64,000 nt of DNA from Castellaniella sp049671645 (GTDB lineage: Bacteria; Pseudomonadota; Gammaproteobacteria; Burkholderiales; Burkholderiaceae_B), in assembly GCF_049671645.1 (NCBI RefSeq), contig NZ_JBATVG010000017.1, forward strand, positions 13,165 to 77,164. The letters run 5' to 3'. Below are positions 8,280-18,285 of the stretch, in pieces. The position numbers were made by a program, and so were the translations under genes. Positions within the stretch are counted from its first letter, which is position 1. Each line of letters starts with the position of its first letter. The notes beneath the pieces were generated by a model, which was given only the letters and a program-made list of their open reading frames with translations, had not been told where the DNA came from and did no database searches.

Positions 8280-8751
8280 CCTTTCTGCGCTGTTAATGCG
8301 GGTCCAGAAAGACCTCGCTCAGCGAGGTGGCGTCCAGGATGTTGGGAGATCAGTTTTTCAATTGTGGGGTGCTGCGCTGCGCCATGTGTTGCCGCCAGAT
8401 GGTCAGGCTGCGGTTCAGTTCTGCGTGCGCGAGCTGTTGGCGCACGGCCTGAATCAGAGTGCGCAACAAACCGTGCCATTGCCCAATATCCAGGCTGTGC
8501 CTGTGAGTCCCGGCGGTTTTGACCTGCTTTGGCTTTGGGGGAAAAGCCTTTTTATTCAATGATGTTACGGTTTAATTGTGTAAATCTATATGGTATTACA
8601 GACAAAAATAGAAAGATGAATTGGCCGCAGCCCGGTTTATCGCGGCGCAGCAAAAGCGCACACTGTTTCCAACAGGGCAGGACATGAATCCCTCAGCGGA
8701 AAACCCGCGTAGTCCTGCTTTTGCACACACTTAAACGTGAAGGAAACCATC
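8280..8751. other. long intergenic region with doubtful small ORFs and an AT-rich stretch
   Basis: About 470 bases without a secure gene. The first half has two opposed small open frames, neither with a good ribosome-binding site (the minus-strand one is listed separately). Around 8560-8625 the sequence turns sharply A/T-rich (TTTAATTGTGTAAATCTATA), which looks like a promoter region for the secreted DUF4148 gene downstream, though no clean -35/-10 pair stands out. Confidence 0.4.
8350..8559 (-). CDS. possible small basic protein, doubtful
   Basis: A 69-residue frame starting at TTG (no ATG) and beginning MNKKAFPPKPKQVKTAG, with a helical segment GLLRTLIQAVRQQLAHAEL. Its composition is more protein-like than the opposing frame at 8296-8562. 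No ribosome-binding site or family recognised. It could be the remnant of a gene. Listed so that the region is not blank. Confidence 0.25.
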   Translation of the reverse strand: MNKKAFPPKPKQVKTAGTHRHSLDIGQWHGLLRTLIQAVRQQLAHAELNRSLTIWRQHMAQRSTPQLKN

Positions 8752-9066
8752 ATGAAAGTCACTACCGCCGCCTCCATCGCCATCCTGTCCCTGGGTCTTG
8801 CCTCTGTCGGCATCGCGCAAGCCGATGAAGCCAACTATCCGGAAATCGTGACGCCCAGCACCCAGACCCGTGCGGAAGTCGTCCAGGCGTTGCGCGTGGC
8901 GCAGTCCCAGGGGCTGGTCACTGTGAGTGAGCAGGCCGATTATCCCCAGCTGCAATCCGAAGGCCCGGCCCTGACCCGCGCCCAGGTGCTGAACGAGCTG
9001 AAGGAAGCCAAGAGCGCCGGTCTGCTGACTATCGGGGAAAGCGGACAGTATCCCCAGATGCTGTAA
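8752..9066 (+). CDS. secreted DUF4148-family protein
   Basis: Small periplasmic protein of unknown function. Residues 1-24 form a Sec signal peptide (MKVTTAASIAILSLGLASVG, then IAQA before DEANYP). The mature part contains two copies of a TRAxVxxxLxxAxxxGLxT pattern (TRAEVVQALRVAQSQGLVT and TRAQVLNELKEAKSAGLLT), each followed by a Tyr-Pro-Gln motif, typical of DUF4148, a family abundant in Burkholderiales. I prefer ATG 8752 with GAAGGA 7 bases upstream over the GTG at 8737. Monocistronic, closed by a terminator at 9082. Confidence 0.88.
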   Translation: MKVTTAASIAILSLGLASVGIAQADEANYPEIVTPSTQTRAEVVQALRVAQSQGLVTVSEQADYPQLQSEGPALTRAQVLNELKEAKSAGLLTIGESGQYPQML

Positions 9067-9081
9067 TCACTGCTTCGAGCT

Positions 9082-9120
9082 GGAAAAGCCCGCCGCGCAT
9101 GATGCGCAGCGGGCTTTTCC
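9082..9120 (+). terminator. rho-independent terminator
   Basis: GGAAAAGCCCGC (9082-9093) and GCGGGCTTTTCC (9109-9120) are perfectly complementary over 12 bp. It lies 15 bases after the DUF4148 stop codon. The A-rich left arm means it could also serve the minus-strand direction, but no gene ends there. Confidence 0.85.
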
Positions 9121-9238
9121 GTCTGTGTTTGCAAGCGCGATTTCCAGCTCTGGCTTTGCGCTCAAGTCTTGTCAGTCTGACGCTTTCATCTATCCGCGGT
9201 TTTACGGTCCGGAGGAGGGCGTTCGCTTTCTGTGGCGC

Positions 9239-9499
9239 TTACCGCCAGCCGCGCCTGCCATGCCAGCCGCGGTGGTAACCTCCGTGCCCCCAGCCCCGCG
9301 ACCGATAGCCGAAGTAAAAGCTGGGCGGTGCGACATACACGGGCGGCGCGACGTAGACGGACGGCCCGGCGTAGACGACCCCGCCGCCATCGCCGTAGTA
9401 GGCGGGCGCGGGTTCGTAGACGGCGCATCCGCCCAGAGCGGATACGGCAACCAGCAGGACCGCGAACCGGCTGGCGCGATGTGCGATGGATGTTTTCAT
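9239..9499 (-). CDS. small Gly/Tyr/Pro-rich lipoprotein
   Basis: I choose the internal ATG at 9499 because it begins a lipoprotein signal: MKTSIAHRASRFAVLLVAVS then ALGGC, with Cys25 as the lipidation site. The mature 60 residues are low-complexity: APAYYGDGGG, repeated VYVAPP, then a His/Gly/Arg/Trp-rich tail (GWGHGGYHRGWHGRRGWR). Similar outer-membrane lipoproteins with YXPPVYVAPP repeats are common in Burkholderiales; no function is known. The ribosome-binding site is weak and the frame extends 36 codons further upstream without a better start. Confidence 0.7.
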   Translation of the reverse strand: MKTSIAHRASRFAVLLVAVSALGGCAVYEPAPAYYGDGGGVVYAGPSVYVAPPVYVAPPSFYFGYRSRGWGHGGYHRGWHGRRGWR

Positions 9500-9655
9500 G
9501 GCTGGAATTATGGTCGCAATATTCGCGCCCCGGCGCGGGATATTGCCGCCGGTTACACAGCTCCAGAGGTTCTCCATCCTTGGGCGGCTTTCATCAAGAA
9601 TTGACACACTCTTTGCAGGTGGAGTGTGGCGGCAACCCGACGTGTCGCGGGCAAT

Positions 9656-9734
<79 letters not shown>

Positions 9735-9900
9735 TCCGTTGGCGACGGGCACCGATGGCCGGTCGCCGGGAAAGCGGGAATTATCGCATAAGACGCCTTT
9801 GTGACGGCGGCGGGTGATGGTAATCTGCCTGCATCGCCGCCAGTCCCGGGCGCCCCGCGCCGGGCCTGGCGCAAGCAGAACAATAGAACAGGGCCGCCCC

Positions 9901-12900
9901 ATGCATCCGATCCTTTCCCGTACTCTGCTGGCAGGCTTGGCCCTGGGCTGGGTCGTCTCGGCGTCCGCCGCGCAAGTCGTGCGTTTCACGCCCCAGGGGG
10001 CGATGGCCCGGATCATGCAGGCGCAGGTGGATTTCGATGCGCCGGCCATCGCGTTGGGCGATGATCTGGCGGCGGATCCTTATCGGATCCAGTGCGACTC
10101 GGATGCGGCGAAGGGCTCGGGTCGCTGGGTGGATCCGCAGCATTGGGTCTATTCCTTCGAAAAGCCGCTGACGGGCGCCGTATCCTGCCAGGCGGATCCG
10201 AATCCTGATTTCAGGGATTTGCAGGGCCGGCCGCTGGACGTCGGCAAGACCTATGCCTTCACCACGGGCGGGCCGCGTGCGCAGCTGTCGTACCCCTGGG
10301 GAGGTCAGATCGCGGAAGATCAGGTCTTCGTGTTGCGCTTCAATGTTGCGACGGATCCGCAGTCGATCCTGGACCACGCGCATTGCGAGGTCCAGGGGCT
10401 GGGGGAATCCGTGCCGGTGCGCATCATCACCGGCGATCAGCGCGACCAGATCCTGCATGCCATCGGCTGGAATCGGGACAGCGCCCAGCGCCTGGACAAT
10501 GCCCGTCTGCTGCAGTGCAAGCGCCTGCTGCCGTCTTCGGCCCAGGTGCGGCTGGTGGTGGGGCCTGGGGTGAAATCTGCCGATCTGCCCGGCCAGCCGG
10601 GAATGGTGGGCCGGGCGGTGCTGGCGCAGGATTTCAAGGTCCGCGATCCCTTCCGGGCGACGATGAACTGCACCCGCGTCAATGCTCAGGCGCCATGTTC
10701 GCCGCTGTTCCCGATCGGATTGACGTTTTCCAGTCCGGTGCCGCGCGCCTTGGCCAGCCAGGTCGTGCTGGAAACCCCCGACGGGCCGACGCAGGTGGCA
10801 GCGGATGACGGCGGGGCGGCGCATGACGCGCTCTCCAGCCTGACGTTCGGCGCGCCTTTCCCGGAGCGCTCCACGTTGCGGCTGGTGCTGCCCAAAGATT
10901 TGCGCGATGACGCGGGGCGGCCTTTGGCCAATGCCTCGCGTTTTCCGCTGGACGTGCCCATCGACGCCTTGCCGCCGCTGGTGAAATTCGCCTCCGGACC
11001 GTTCGGAATCGTGGAGCGCTTCGCTGATGGGCCGCCCGCCCAGGGCCTGCCGGCCATGGTGCCTCTGGCGCTGCGGCGGGTCGGGCCGCAATTGCGCACC
11101 CGGGACATGATGATCTCCGCCGGGCGGGTGGATGATCACGTGACGACCGACGATGTGCAGGCCCTGCAGTGGATGGCGAAGGTCCAGCGGCTGCAGGAAG
11201 GGCAGATGACGGCGGGCCAGTTCGCCGACGTGCTGGCATCGCGCCCTGCGCGCGATGCGGTTCGGGGTGAACCTCTGATCGACGTGCGCTCGCGATCCGT
11301 GTTCGGTCCGCAGGATACGGCCCGCGCGCTGACGCTGCCGGGGCTGCAGGATGCCGAGGGCAAAGATATCGAAGTGATCGGGGTGCCGGTGGCGGCGCCG
11401 GGCCTGCATGTGCTGGAAGCCGCGTCCCCCCGGCTGGGAACGGCATTGCTGACTGAAAAGGGCAAGCCGGGGGGCACCATGTATGTGCGCTCGGCCGTGT
11501 TGGTGACGAATCTGGCGGTGCATGTCAAAACCGGCCGCGATGATGCCCTGGTCTGGGTCACGACGCTGGATGGCGGGGAACCGGTGCCCGGCGCCCAGGT
11601 GGCGATCCTGGGCTGCGATGGGACGCGCATCCGCCAGGGCAAGACTGATGATCACGGGCTCTGGCATTCGCTGGGGGCGGTGCCGGCCGACGCCTATTGC
11701 GATGGCACGGCGCAATCGGGCGTCTTCGTGACGGCGCGGATTGCCGCCGATCATCCGGCAGCGCACGGCCAGGCGGATTTTTCCTTTGCCTGGTCCAGCT
11801 GGGACCAGGGCATCGAGCCCTGGCGCTTCGATGTGCCCGTCAGCCAGTCGCCGGTGCCGGACCAGGTGGCCCATGCGGTGCTGGACCGCTCCCTGTTGCG
11901 AGCCGGGGAAACCGTGTCGATGAAGCTGTTCCTGCGCGATCTGACGCGTGACGGGGTGCGCAACCCGCCGACCGGCTGCCTGGCGGCGGGCAAGCCCGAG
12001 TGTCTGCCGCAGACGGTGGACATCGTGCACGAGGGCTCGGGCGATACCGCCAAGCTGCCGCTTGCATGGAAACTGAGCCCCAGCGGTGGACTGTATGCCG
12101 TGCTGGATTATGCGATTCCCCGCACGGCGCGCCTGGGGCAGTACGCCATTCAGCTGGCGCCGCCGGAGGCGGCCTCCAGCCGGGACGATGATTGGGCGCC
12201 CGCGCTCTTTGCCGGGAGTTTCCGTGTCGAGGCTTTCAAACTGCCCTTGCTGACGGGGTCGCTGAAGATCGCGGCTCAGGCCGCCTCGGCGGATGCCGCG
12301 CCGGGTGGAGAGGCGCCTGCGCCCGCAGGCGCCTTGATCGCCCCTGCCGCGATTCAGGCCGATCTGCAATTGAACTGGCAGTCCGGCGGCCCGGCCCGGG
12401 ATCTGGACGCCTCCTTGTCGGCGGTGGCGCAGCCGCTGGTCCCCGGCTTCGACGCTTATCCGGATTTCAGCTTCGGGGTGCCGGACAGTTTGCGGGACCA
12501 GGCGGACCAGGCCTCGTCCGATACGCTGCGCCGTCTGATCCTGGACAAGCGCCCGCTGCGCCTGGACGCGCGGGGCGGGGCGCGGGTCGATCTGAAGGAC
12601 CTGCCTGCGATCGAGAGCCCGCAGTCCTGGCTGTTCGAGGCCTCGTTTGCCGATCCCAATGGGGAAATCCAGACGATTGCACAGACGGCGCAGGTGTGGC
12701 CGTCCGCCGTCGTGGTGGGCCTGCAGACCGGCCGCTGGATGTCGCGCAATGACAAATCGACGATCAAGCTGCTGGCCGTGGATCCCCAGGGGCGCCCACA
12801 GGCGGGCGTGCCGGTGCGGCTGGACGGCCGGGTCCGCACCACCTATTCGACGCGCAAGCGCCTGGTGGGCGGGTTCTACGCCTACGATACGCATGCGCAG

Positions 12901-15900
12901 ATCGCCTCCCTGGGCACTTTGTGCCAGGGCGAAACCGATGCCAAGGGCTTGCTGGAATGCACGATCAGCCTGGATCGGGACGGGGAAATCCAGTTGTTCG
13001 CCCAGGCGGGCGACGCCCAGGGCCGGCTGTCCCGGGCAGCCACCTCGATCTGGGTCTGGGGCGGCGAGAACTGGTTTTCGGGGGGCGATGATGACCGCAT
13101 CGACGTGATTCCGTCCAAGGCCAGCTACCGGCCTGGCGAAACCGCCGAGTTCACCGTTCGCATGCCGTTTCGCCAGGCCGAGGCCCTGGTGGCTGTGGAA
13201 CGCGAAGGCGTCTTGGAAACCCATGTCGTCTCCCTGGACGGCGACCAGCCTGTGGCGCGCCTGCCGGTGAAGGCGGAATGGGGGCCGAACGTCTATGTCT
13301 CGGTGCTGGCGGTGCGCGGTCGCATTCGCACTGTGCCCTGGTCGTCTTTCTTGGATTGGGGGTGGCGTCATCCGGTGGATTGGGCGCGGGCTTGGGCATC
13401 TCAGGTCGATGACGCCCCGGCTCCGACCGGGCTGATCGACCTCGCCAAACCGTCCTTCCGCTTCGGCCTGGCGCAGATCCGCGTCAGCAGCGATGCCGAT
13501 CGTGTGAAAGTGCAGGTCAAGGCCGACCACGACACCTACCGGGTGCGCGACACCGCGCAGGTCGAAATTCAGGCTTTCCTGCCCGATGGCAAGCCCGCAG
13601 CAGGGGCCGGGGTGGCGTTCGCCGCCGTGGATGAGGCCTTGCTCGAGCTGATGGACAACAGCAGTTGGAACCTGCTGGATGCCATGCGCGTCGAACGCGA
13701 CGAAGGCGTGCGCACGGCCACCAGCCAGGGCCAGGTGGTAGGCCGCCGGCATTACGGCCGCAAGGCGGTGCCGGCGGGCGGCGGCGGGGGCTTCGGAGCC
13801 ACGCGGGAATTGTTCGATACCCTGCTGTTATGGCGCGGCGACCTGACCCTGGACGAGCAGGGGCGGGCGCGGGTCCGGGTGCCGCTGAACGATTCTCTGA
13901 CGCGATTCCGGCTGGTGGCCGTGGTGGATCATGGGCAGGGCGGCTTCGGCACCGGCTCGACGGATATCGTCAGCACCCAGGATCTGCAGGTGGTGTCGGG
14001 CTTGCCCCAGGTGGTGCGCGAGGGCGACCATTATCAGGCTCGGGTCACCGTGCGCAACCGGACTCAGGCGACCCTGCCGCTGACGGTATCGGCCAGTGTC
14101 CAGGGGGCGGGCGGCGCGGAGCAATCGCTGCCGGCGCAGGCGCTGGACCTGTCGGCGGGCTCGTCGGCCACGCTGGATTGGCCGGTGGATGCGCCCTTGT
14201 TGGGGAACAATCAGGATAGCGAATCCTTGCAGTGGACCTTCGCGGCGCGAACCCGGCGGGGCAGCGAGCAGGCGTCGGACCGGATCGTGGTGCGGCAGAC
14301 GCTGCAGCCGGCCGTGCCGGTGACGGTGCGCCAGGCAACCTTGCTGCAAATTCGCCAGGGCGTGCCGCAGCATCTGCCGGTCGATGCTTCTTCCCGGGCC
14401 TTGCCGGGTGCGCAGGGCGCACCGCGTGGCGGGGTGACGGTGCAGCTGCAATCCAGTCTGGCGGGGACTTTGCCGGGGGTGCGGGATTGGCTGGCGGCCT
14501 ATCCCTACGCCTGCATGGAACAGCTCAGCTCCAAGGCCATCGGCATGCGGGATGCGGCGGCCTGGAAGGCCTTGATGCAGCGGTTGCCGGATTATCAGGG
14601 CGATACCGGCTTGCTGGCGTATTTCCCCGGCGGGCGCGGCAGCGTGATCCTGACCGCGCAATTGGTCGAAGTGTCGGCGCGGGCGCAGGCCCTTGGCTGG
14701 CCGGATGCCTTGCCTGCCCAGGCGCGTGGACGCATGCTGTCCGCCTTGCAGGATTTCGTCCTGGGCCGCCTGGACGAGACCGCCTGGGCGCCGGTGCAGG
14801 ATCTGTTCTGGCGCAAGCTGATCGCCGTGGATGCCCTGGCCCTGGCAGGGGCCTGGCAGCCGGGGATGCTGGATTCTTTCGCCCTGGACGTCAGCGACTG
14901 GCCGACGCCCGCCGTGGTGACGTGGCTGTCCATTCTGCAGCATGTGCCCGATCTGCCGGATCGCGCGGCCCTGTTGACGCAAACCGATGCCGTGTTGCGG
15001 GCGCGGCTCAGTCGCCACGGGACGTCCCTGATCCTGTCGGACGCGACGGCGGATCAAGGCTGGTGGCTGATGAGCAACGTCGCGACCGCTCAGGCGCGCT
15101 TGCTGATGACGGTCTTGCCGCGCCCCGAATGGCGTCAGGATCTGCCGCGGCTGTTGACCGGCCTGCTGTCGTTCCAGAGCCAGGGGGCCTGGTCGACCAC
15201 GACCGCCAATGTCCTGGGGGTGCTGGCGGTCAACGACTATGCGCGGCAGGTGGAAACGCAGGCCGGGCAGGGGGCCGTCTCGGTGGCGCTGGCGCCGGCC
15301 CCCGGGCGGACGCTGACCTGGGCAGACATGCCTCAGGCCGACGGTATCCACCGCCAGGCCCTGGATCTGCCGTGGCCGCCGTCCCGCCAGGGGACGGTGG
15401 ACCTGACGCAGCAGGGGGCCGGCAGCGGCTGGGCGACCGTCACGGCCCGGGCGGCGGTGCCGCAGACGCGGGCCGTGGATGCCGGCATGCGGGTGGAGCG
15501 CACGGTCACGCCGGTGTCCCGCGCCCGGCCGGACCGCTGGTCGGTGGGCGATGTCTACCGGGTCAGCTTGAGCATCCACAGCCGGGAACCCGTGGTCTGG
15601 TCCGTGATCAGCGATCCGGTGCCTGCCGGCGCATCCATCCTGGGCGGTGGGCTGGGGCGGGATTCAGTCATTGCCGTCAGGGATGAATCCGAGGATCAGC
15701 CCGCCTGGGACCGGCCCGCTTTTGTCGAACGCGATGCGGGCATGTATCGGGCGTATTTCGAGGTGCTGGATGCCGGCGTCCAGACGCTGGAATACACGGT
15801 GCGGCTGAATACGCCGGGGAATTATCAGCTGCCCCCGACGCGGATCGAGGCCCTGTACCAGCCGGACATATTCGGCAGCCTGCCCAACGAACCGTTCCAG

Positions 15901-15915
15901 GTGGCGGCGGATTGA
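9901..15915 (+). CDS. bacterial alpha-2-macroglobulin (YfhM-like)
   Basis: Large periplasmic protease trap, 2004 residues from ATG 9901, which starts a Sec signal peptide (MHPILSRTLLAGLALGWVVS ending ASA-A before QVVRF). The frame extends back to 9814 but without a signal. MG/A2M domains fill the protein; the central A2M core follows the glycine-rich stretch near base 13780 (AGGGGGFGATRELFDTLLLW). The thioester motif is CMEQ with Cys1538 (YPYACMEQL), so the bait-and-thioester chemistry of the C-x-E-Q class is retained. The stop overlaps the start of pbpC. Known: A2M and PBP1C genes are paired in many Gram-negatives and are thought to protect and repair the envelope after protease attack. Unlike E. 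coli YfhM, no lipobox cysteine is seen, so it is probably soluble. Confidence 0.95.
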   Translation: MHPILSRTLLAGLALGWVVSASAAQVVRFTPQGAMARIMQAQVDFDAPAIALGDDLAADPYRIQCDSDAAKGSGRWVDPQHWVYSFEKPLTGAVSCQADPNPDFRDLQGRPLDVGKTYAFTTGGPRAQLSYPWGGQIAEDQVFVLRFNVATDPQSILDHAHCEVQGLGESVPVRIITGDQRDQILHAIGWNRDSAQRLDNARLLQCKRLLPSSAQVRLVVGPGVKSADLPGQPGMVGRAVLAQDFKVRDPFRATMNCTRVNAQAPCSPLFPIGLTFSSPVPRALASQVVLETPDGPTQVAADDGGAAHDALSSLTFGAPFPERSTLRLVLPKDLRDDAGRPLANASRFPLDVPIDALPPLVKFASGPFGIVERFADGPPAQGLPAMVPLALRRVGPQLRTRDMMISAGRVDDHVTTDDVQALQWMAKVQRLQEGQMTAGQFADVLASRPARDAVRGEPLIDVRSRSVFGPQDTARALTLPGLQDAEGKDIEVIGVPVAAPGLHVLEAASPRLGTALLTEKGKPGGTMYVRSAVLVTNLAVHVKTGRDDALVWVTTLDGGEPVPGAQVAILGCDGTRIRQGKTDDHGLWHSLGAVPADAYCDGTAQSGVFVTARIAADHPAAHGQADFSFAWSSWDQGIEPWRFDVPVSQSPVPDQVAHAVLDRSLLRAGETVSMKLFLRDLTRDGVRNPPTGCLAAGKPECLPQTVDIVHEGSGDTAKLPLAWKLSPSGGLYAVLDYAIPRTARLGQYAIQLAPPEAASSRDDDWAPALFAGSFRVEAFKLPLLTGSLKIAAQAASADAAPGGEAPAPAGALIAPAAIQADLQLNWQSGGPARDLDASLSAVAQPLVPGFDAYPDFSFGVPDSLRDQADQASSDTLRRLILDKRPLRLDARGGARVDLKDLPAIESPQSWLFEASFADPNGEIQTIAQTAQVWPSAVVVGLQTGRWMSRNDKSTIKLLAVDPQGRPQAGVPVRLDGRVRTTYSTRKRLVGGFYAYDTHAQIASLGTLCQGETDAKGLLECTISLDRDGEIQLFAQAGDAQGRLSRAATSIWVWGGENWFSGGDDDRIDVIPSKASYRPGETAEFTVRMPFRQAEALVAVEREGVLETHVVSLDGDQPVARLPVKAEWGPNVYVSVLAVRGRIRTVPWSSFLDWGWRHPVDWARAWASQVDDAPAPTGLIDLAKPSFRFGLAQIRVSSDADRVKVQVKADHDTYRVRDTAQVEIQAFLPDGKPAAGAGVAFAAVDEALLELMDNSSWNLLDAMRVERDEGVRTATSQGQVVGRRHYGRKAVPAGGGGGFGATRELFDTLLLWRGDLTLDEQGRARVRVPLNDSLTRFRLVAVVDHGQGGFGTGSTDIVSTQDLQVVSGLPQVVREGDHYQARVTVRNRTQATLPLTVSASVQGAGGAEQSLPAQALDLSAGSSATLDWPVDAPLLGNNQDSESLQWTFAARTRRGSEQASDRIVVRQTLQPAVPVTVRQATLLQIRQGVPQHLPVDASSRALPGAQGAPRGGVTVQLQSSLAGTLPGVRDWLAAYPYACMEQLSSKAIGMRDAAAWKALMQRLPDYQGDTGLLAYFPGGRGSVILTAQLVEVSARAQALGWPDALPAQARGRMLSALQDFVLGRLDETAWAPVQDLFWRKLIAVDALALAGAWQPGMLDSFALDVSDWPTPAVVTWLSILQHVPDLPDRAALLTQTDAVLRARLSRHGTSLILSDATADQGWWLMSNVATAQARLLMTVLPRPEWRQDLPRLLTGLLSFQSQGAWSTTTANVLGVLAVNDYARQVETQAGQGAVSVALAPAPGRTLTWADMPQADGIHRQALDLPWPPSRQGTVDLTQQGAGSGWATVTARAAVPQTRAVDAGMRVERTVTPVSRARPDRWSVGDVYRVSLSIHSREPVVWSVISDPVPAGASILGGGLGRDSVIAVRDESEDQPAWDRPAFVERDAGMYRAYFEVLDAGVQTLEYTVRLNTPGNYQLPPTRIEALYQPDIFGSLPNEPFQVAAD

Positions 15916-18200
15916 TCGCCTGGCGTGACCTGGGCGCCTGGCTGCTGGCGGCGGCCTTGTGGCCGCAGCCGGGGCCGGCTGCGGGCCTGGACGTGTCCGC
16001 AGCCGATTTGCCGGCTTATGCGGCCGTGCGTCAGGCCTGGCGTCCGTCGGACATCAGGGTGCTGGCGATGGATGGCCGGGTGATCCAGCGCATCCGAGCG
16101 GATTTTTCCGCCCGGCGCGGGGATTGGGTGCCGCTGCAGGATATTTCCGCCGCGTTGCAACGGGCCGTGATCCAGTCCGAAGACCATCGTTTCTACGATC
16201 ATGGCGGGGTGGATTGGCTGGCCAGCGCATCGGCGGCCTGGGCGGCGGCGTGGGGCGACGGCAAACGCGGCGCTTCGACGCTGAGCATGCAACTGGCCGC
16301 CATGCTGGATGCGGATCTGCGGCGCGGCCCGCAGGGCCGGGGAATCTGGCAGAAGCTGGACCAGATGCAGGCGGCCCGCCAGCTCGAATCGCGCTGGTCC
16401 AAGGCGCAGATCCTGGAAGCCTATCTGAATCTGGCCAGTTACCGGGGTGAGCTGCGTGGCGTGGACGCTCTGTCGCGGGTGATGTTCCAGAAGCAGGCCT
16501 CGGGGCTGACGTTGCGCGAGGCGGCCCTGGCGGCCGTGCTGCTGCGCGGACCCAATGCGCCGCTGGCGGTGCTGGCCCAACGCAGTTGCGCTTTGCTGCG
16601 CGACCTGGGGCGCCCGGAGGGCTGCGACGGCTTGAGGGACTTCATCGGGCTGTCGCTGTCCCGCGCGCATGCGTCCCGTTTTGAGACTCCGGGCCTGGCG
16701 CCGCATTGGGCCCGCCAGTTGATCCGGGAGGGGCTGGCATCGCCCGGCGGCGAGATCCAGTCCACGCTGGACGCCGATCTGCAGCAACTGGCAGTGCGCT
16801 CGATGCGCCGCCACTTGCGGGATCTGCGAGGCACGGGCGTGACGGATGCGGCCGTGGTCGTGCTGGATAACCGGTCGGGGGCCGTGCGGGCCTATGTGGG
16901 ATCTTCCGGCGCGCTGTCCGAGGCGGCCGACGTGGACCATGCCCAGGCGCTGCGCCAGGCCGGTTCGACCCTGAAACCGTTCCTGTACGCCCTGGCGCTC
17001 GATGAGCAGCGGCTGACGGCCGCGTCTTTGCTGGATGACCGGCCGCTGGATCTGGATGGCGGCAGCGGCCTGTACATTCCCGACAATTACGATCACCGCT
17101 TCAGCGGCTGGGTCAGCGCGCGCGTGGCGCTGGCTTCGTCCCTGAACATCCCGGCGGTGCGCACGCTGATGCTGGTCGGGCCGGACGTGCTGGCGCAACG
17201 CCTGACGGCCCTGGGCCTGCCGCTGACGCAGGGCGGGGATTATTACGGCTACAGCCTGGCGCTGGGCTCGGCCGATGTCACGCTGCTGTCGCTGAGCAAT
17301 GCCTATCGGGCGCTGGCGCGGGGTGGCGATTACGCGCCGGTGCGGATCCGCGCGACGGGGGCGGCCGAGCCGCAGGCCGGTCGGCCCCTGTTTTCAAGAG
17401 GCGCTGCCTGGATCGTCGGCGATATCCTGGCGGACCGCCAGGCGCGGGCGCGGACCTTCGGACTGGACAGTCCTTTGTCCACGAAATCCTGGGCGGCGGT
17501 CAAGACCGGCACCAGCCGCGACATGCGCGACAACTGGTGCGTGGGCTGGTCGGCCAGCTATACCGTGGGCGTCTGGGTCGGCAATAGCGCGGGGGCCAGC
17601 ATGCGCAATGTGTCCGGCGTCAGCGGGGCCGGGCCGATCTGGCACGACCTGATGGATTGGCTGGCGCAGCGTAATGCAGCGTCGACAACGCCGCCTGTGG
17701 ATCGTGCTGTTCCAGTGGCAGCGGGGCGCAGCTTGGCAGTGGCTCCGGTGGGCCGTGTCGCCGGCTTGCTGGCTGGCGAGCCCGATCAGCCTGCCGACGT
17801 GACCCCGGCGCCGGTGACGTTCGCCGCCGGCCTGGAACCGGCCCGCACCGAGTATTTCCTGGGGGATACCGCCCAGACGGTGTTCGCTCCGCCCGGGCTC
17901 GACGCCACGCCGGCCGGACGCCCGCGGATCGCCGAGCCGGTCGACGGCACGTTGATTGCGCTGGACCCGGACATCCCCTGGGATCGCCAGCGCCTGCGAG
18001 TGCGAGCGGTCGATGCCATGTCGCGTCCGGTGGCCGATGCCCGCTGGTTCCTGGATGGCCGCGTCTATGGGACAGGCAGGGCGCCGGATTGGACGCCTCA
18101 GCCGGGGCTGCATGTCTTTCAGTTGCGGGATGGGGATGGCCGGGTGCTGGATCAGGCTCGGGTCACGGTGCGCGCCGGGAGCTGGGCTCCGGACCGGTGA
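15912..18200 (+). CDS. pbpC: penicillin-binding protein 1C
   Basis: Bifunctional peptidoglycan synthase anchored in the inner membrane. The start is TTG 15912, overlapping the A2M stop (TTGA), implying coupled translation. A short hydrophobic N-terminus (LGAWLLAAALWP) leads into the GT51 glycosyltransferase: SEDHRFYDHGGVDW with catalytic Glu90 and GASTLSMQLAAML. The transpeptidase has SxxK as STLK (Ser352), SLN (SSLNIP) and KTGTS. A C-terminal Ig-like BiPBP_C domain follows (about residues 670-755). 762 residues is normal for PBP1C. Forms the conserved operon with the alpha-2-macroglobulin gene. Confidence 0.96.
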   Translation: MIAWRDLGAWLLAAALWPQPGPAAGLDVSAADLPAYAAVRQAWRPSDIRVLAMDGRVIQRIRADFSARRGDWVPLQDISAALQRAVIQSEDHRFYDHGGVDWLASASAAWAAAWGDGKRGASTLSMQLAAMLDADLRRGPQGRGIWQKLDQMQAARQLESRWSKAQILEAYLNLASYRGELRGVDALSRVMFQKQASGLTLREAALAAVLLRGPNAPLAVLAQRSCALLRDLGRPEGCDGLRDFIGLSLSRAHASRFETPGLAPHWARQLIREGLASPGGEIQSTLDADLQQLAVRSMRRHLRDLRGTGVTDAAVVVLDNRSGAVRAYVGSSGALSEAADVDHAQALRQAGSTLKPFLYALALDEQRLTAASLLDDRPLDLDGGSGLYIPDNYDHRFSGWVSARVALASSLNIPAVRTLMLVGPDVLAQRLTALGLPLTQGGDYYGYSLALGSADVTLLSLSNAYRALARGGDYAPVRIRATGAAEPQAGRPLFSRGAAWIVGDILADRQARARTFGLDSPLSTKSWAAVKTGTSRDMRDNWCVGWSASYTVGVWVGNSAGASMRNVSGVSGAGPIWHDLMDWLAQRNAASTTPPVDRAVPVAAGRSLAVAPVGRVAGLLAGEPDQPADVTPAPVTFAAGLEPARTEYFLGDTAQTVFAPPGLDATPAGRPRIAEPVDGTLIALDPDIPWDRQRLRVRAVDAMSRPVADARWFLDGRVYGTGRAPDWTPQPGLHVFQLRDGDGRVLDQARVTVRAGSWAPDR

Positions 18201-18285
18201 GCGCCCCGGACATACGCGGTCACGAGGCTGTTGCCGAAGTGTGTCATCATCGGGGCATGGGAATCGAAGCAAGGAGGGCCTGACC

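Noticed and set aside
8296..8562. 88-residue plus-strand frame in the intergenic region
   Set aside because: No ribosome-binding site, no recognisable domain and opposed by another frame.
9781..13752. A 1323-residue open frame on the minus strand
   Set aside because: It lies wholly in antisense to the alpha-2-macroglobulin gene, has no start signal and has the Arg/Gln/His-rich composition of a GC-rich shadow frame.
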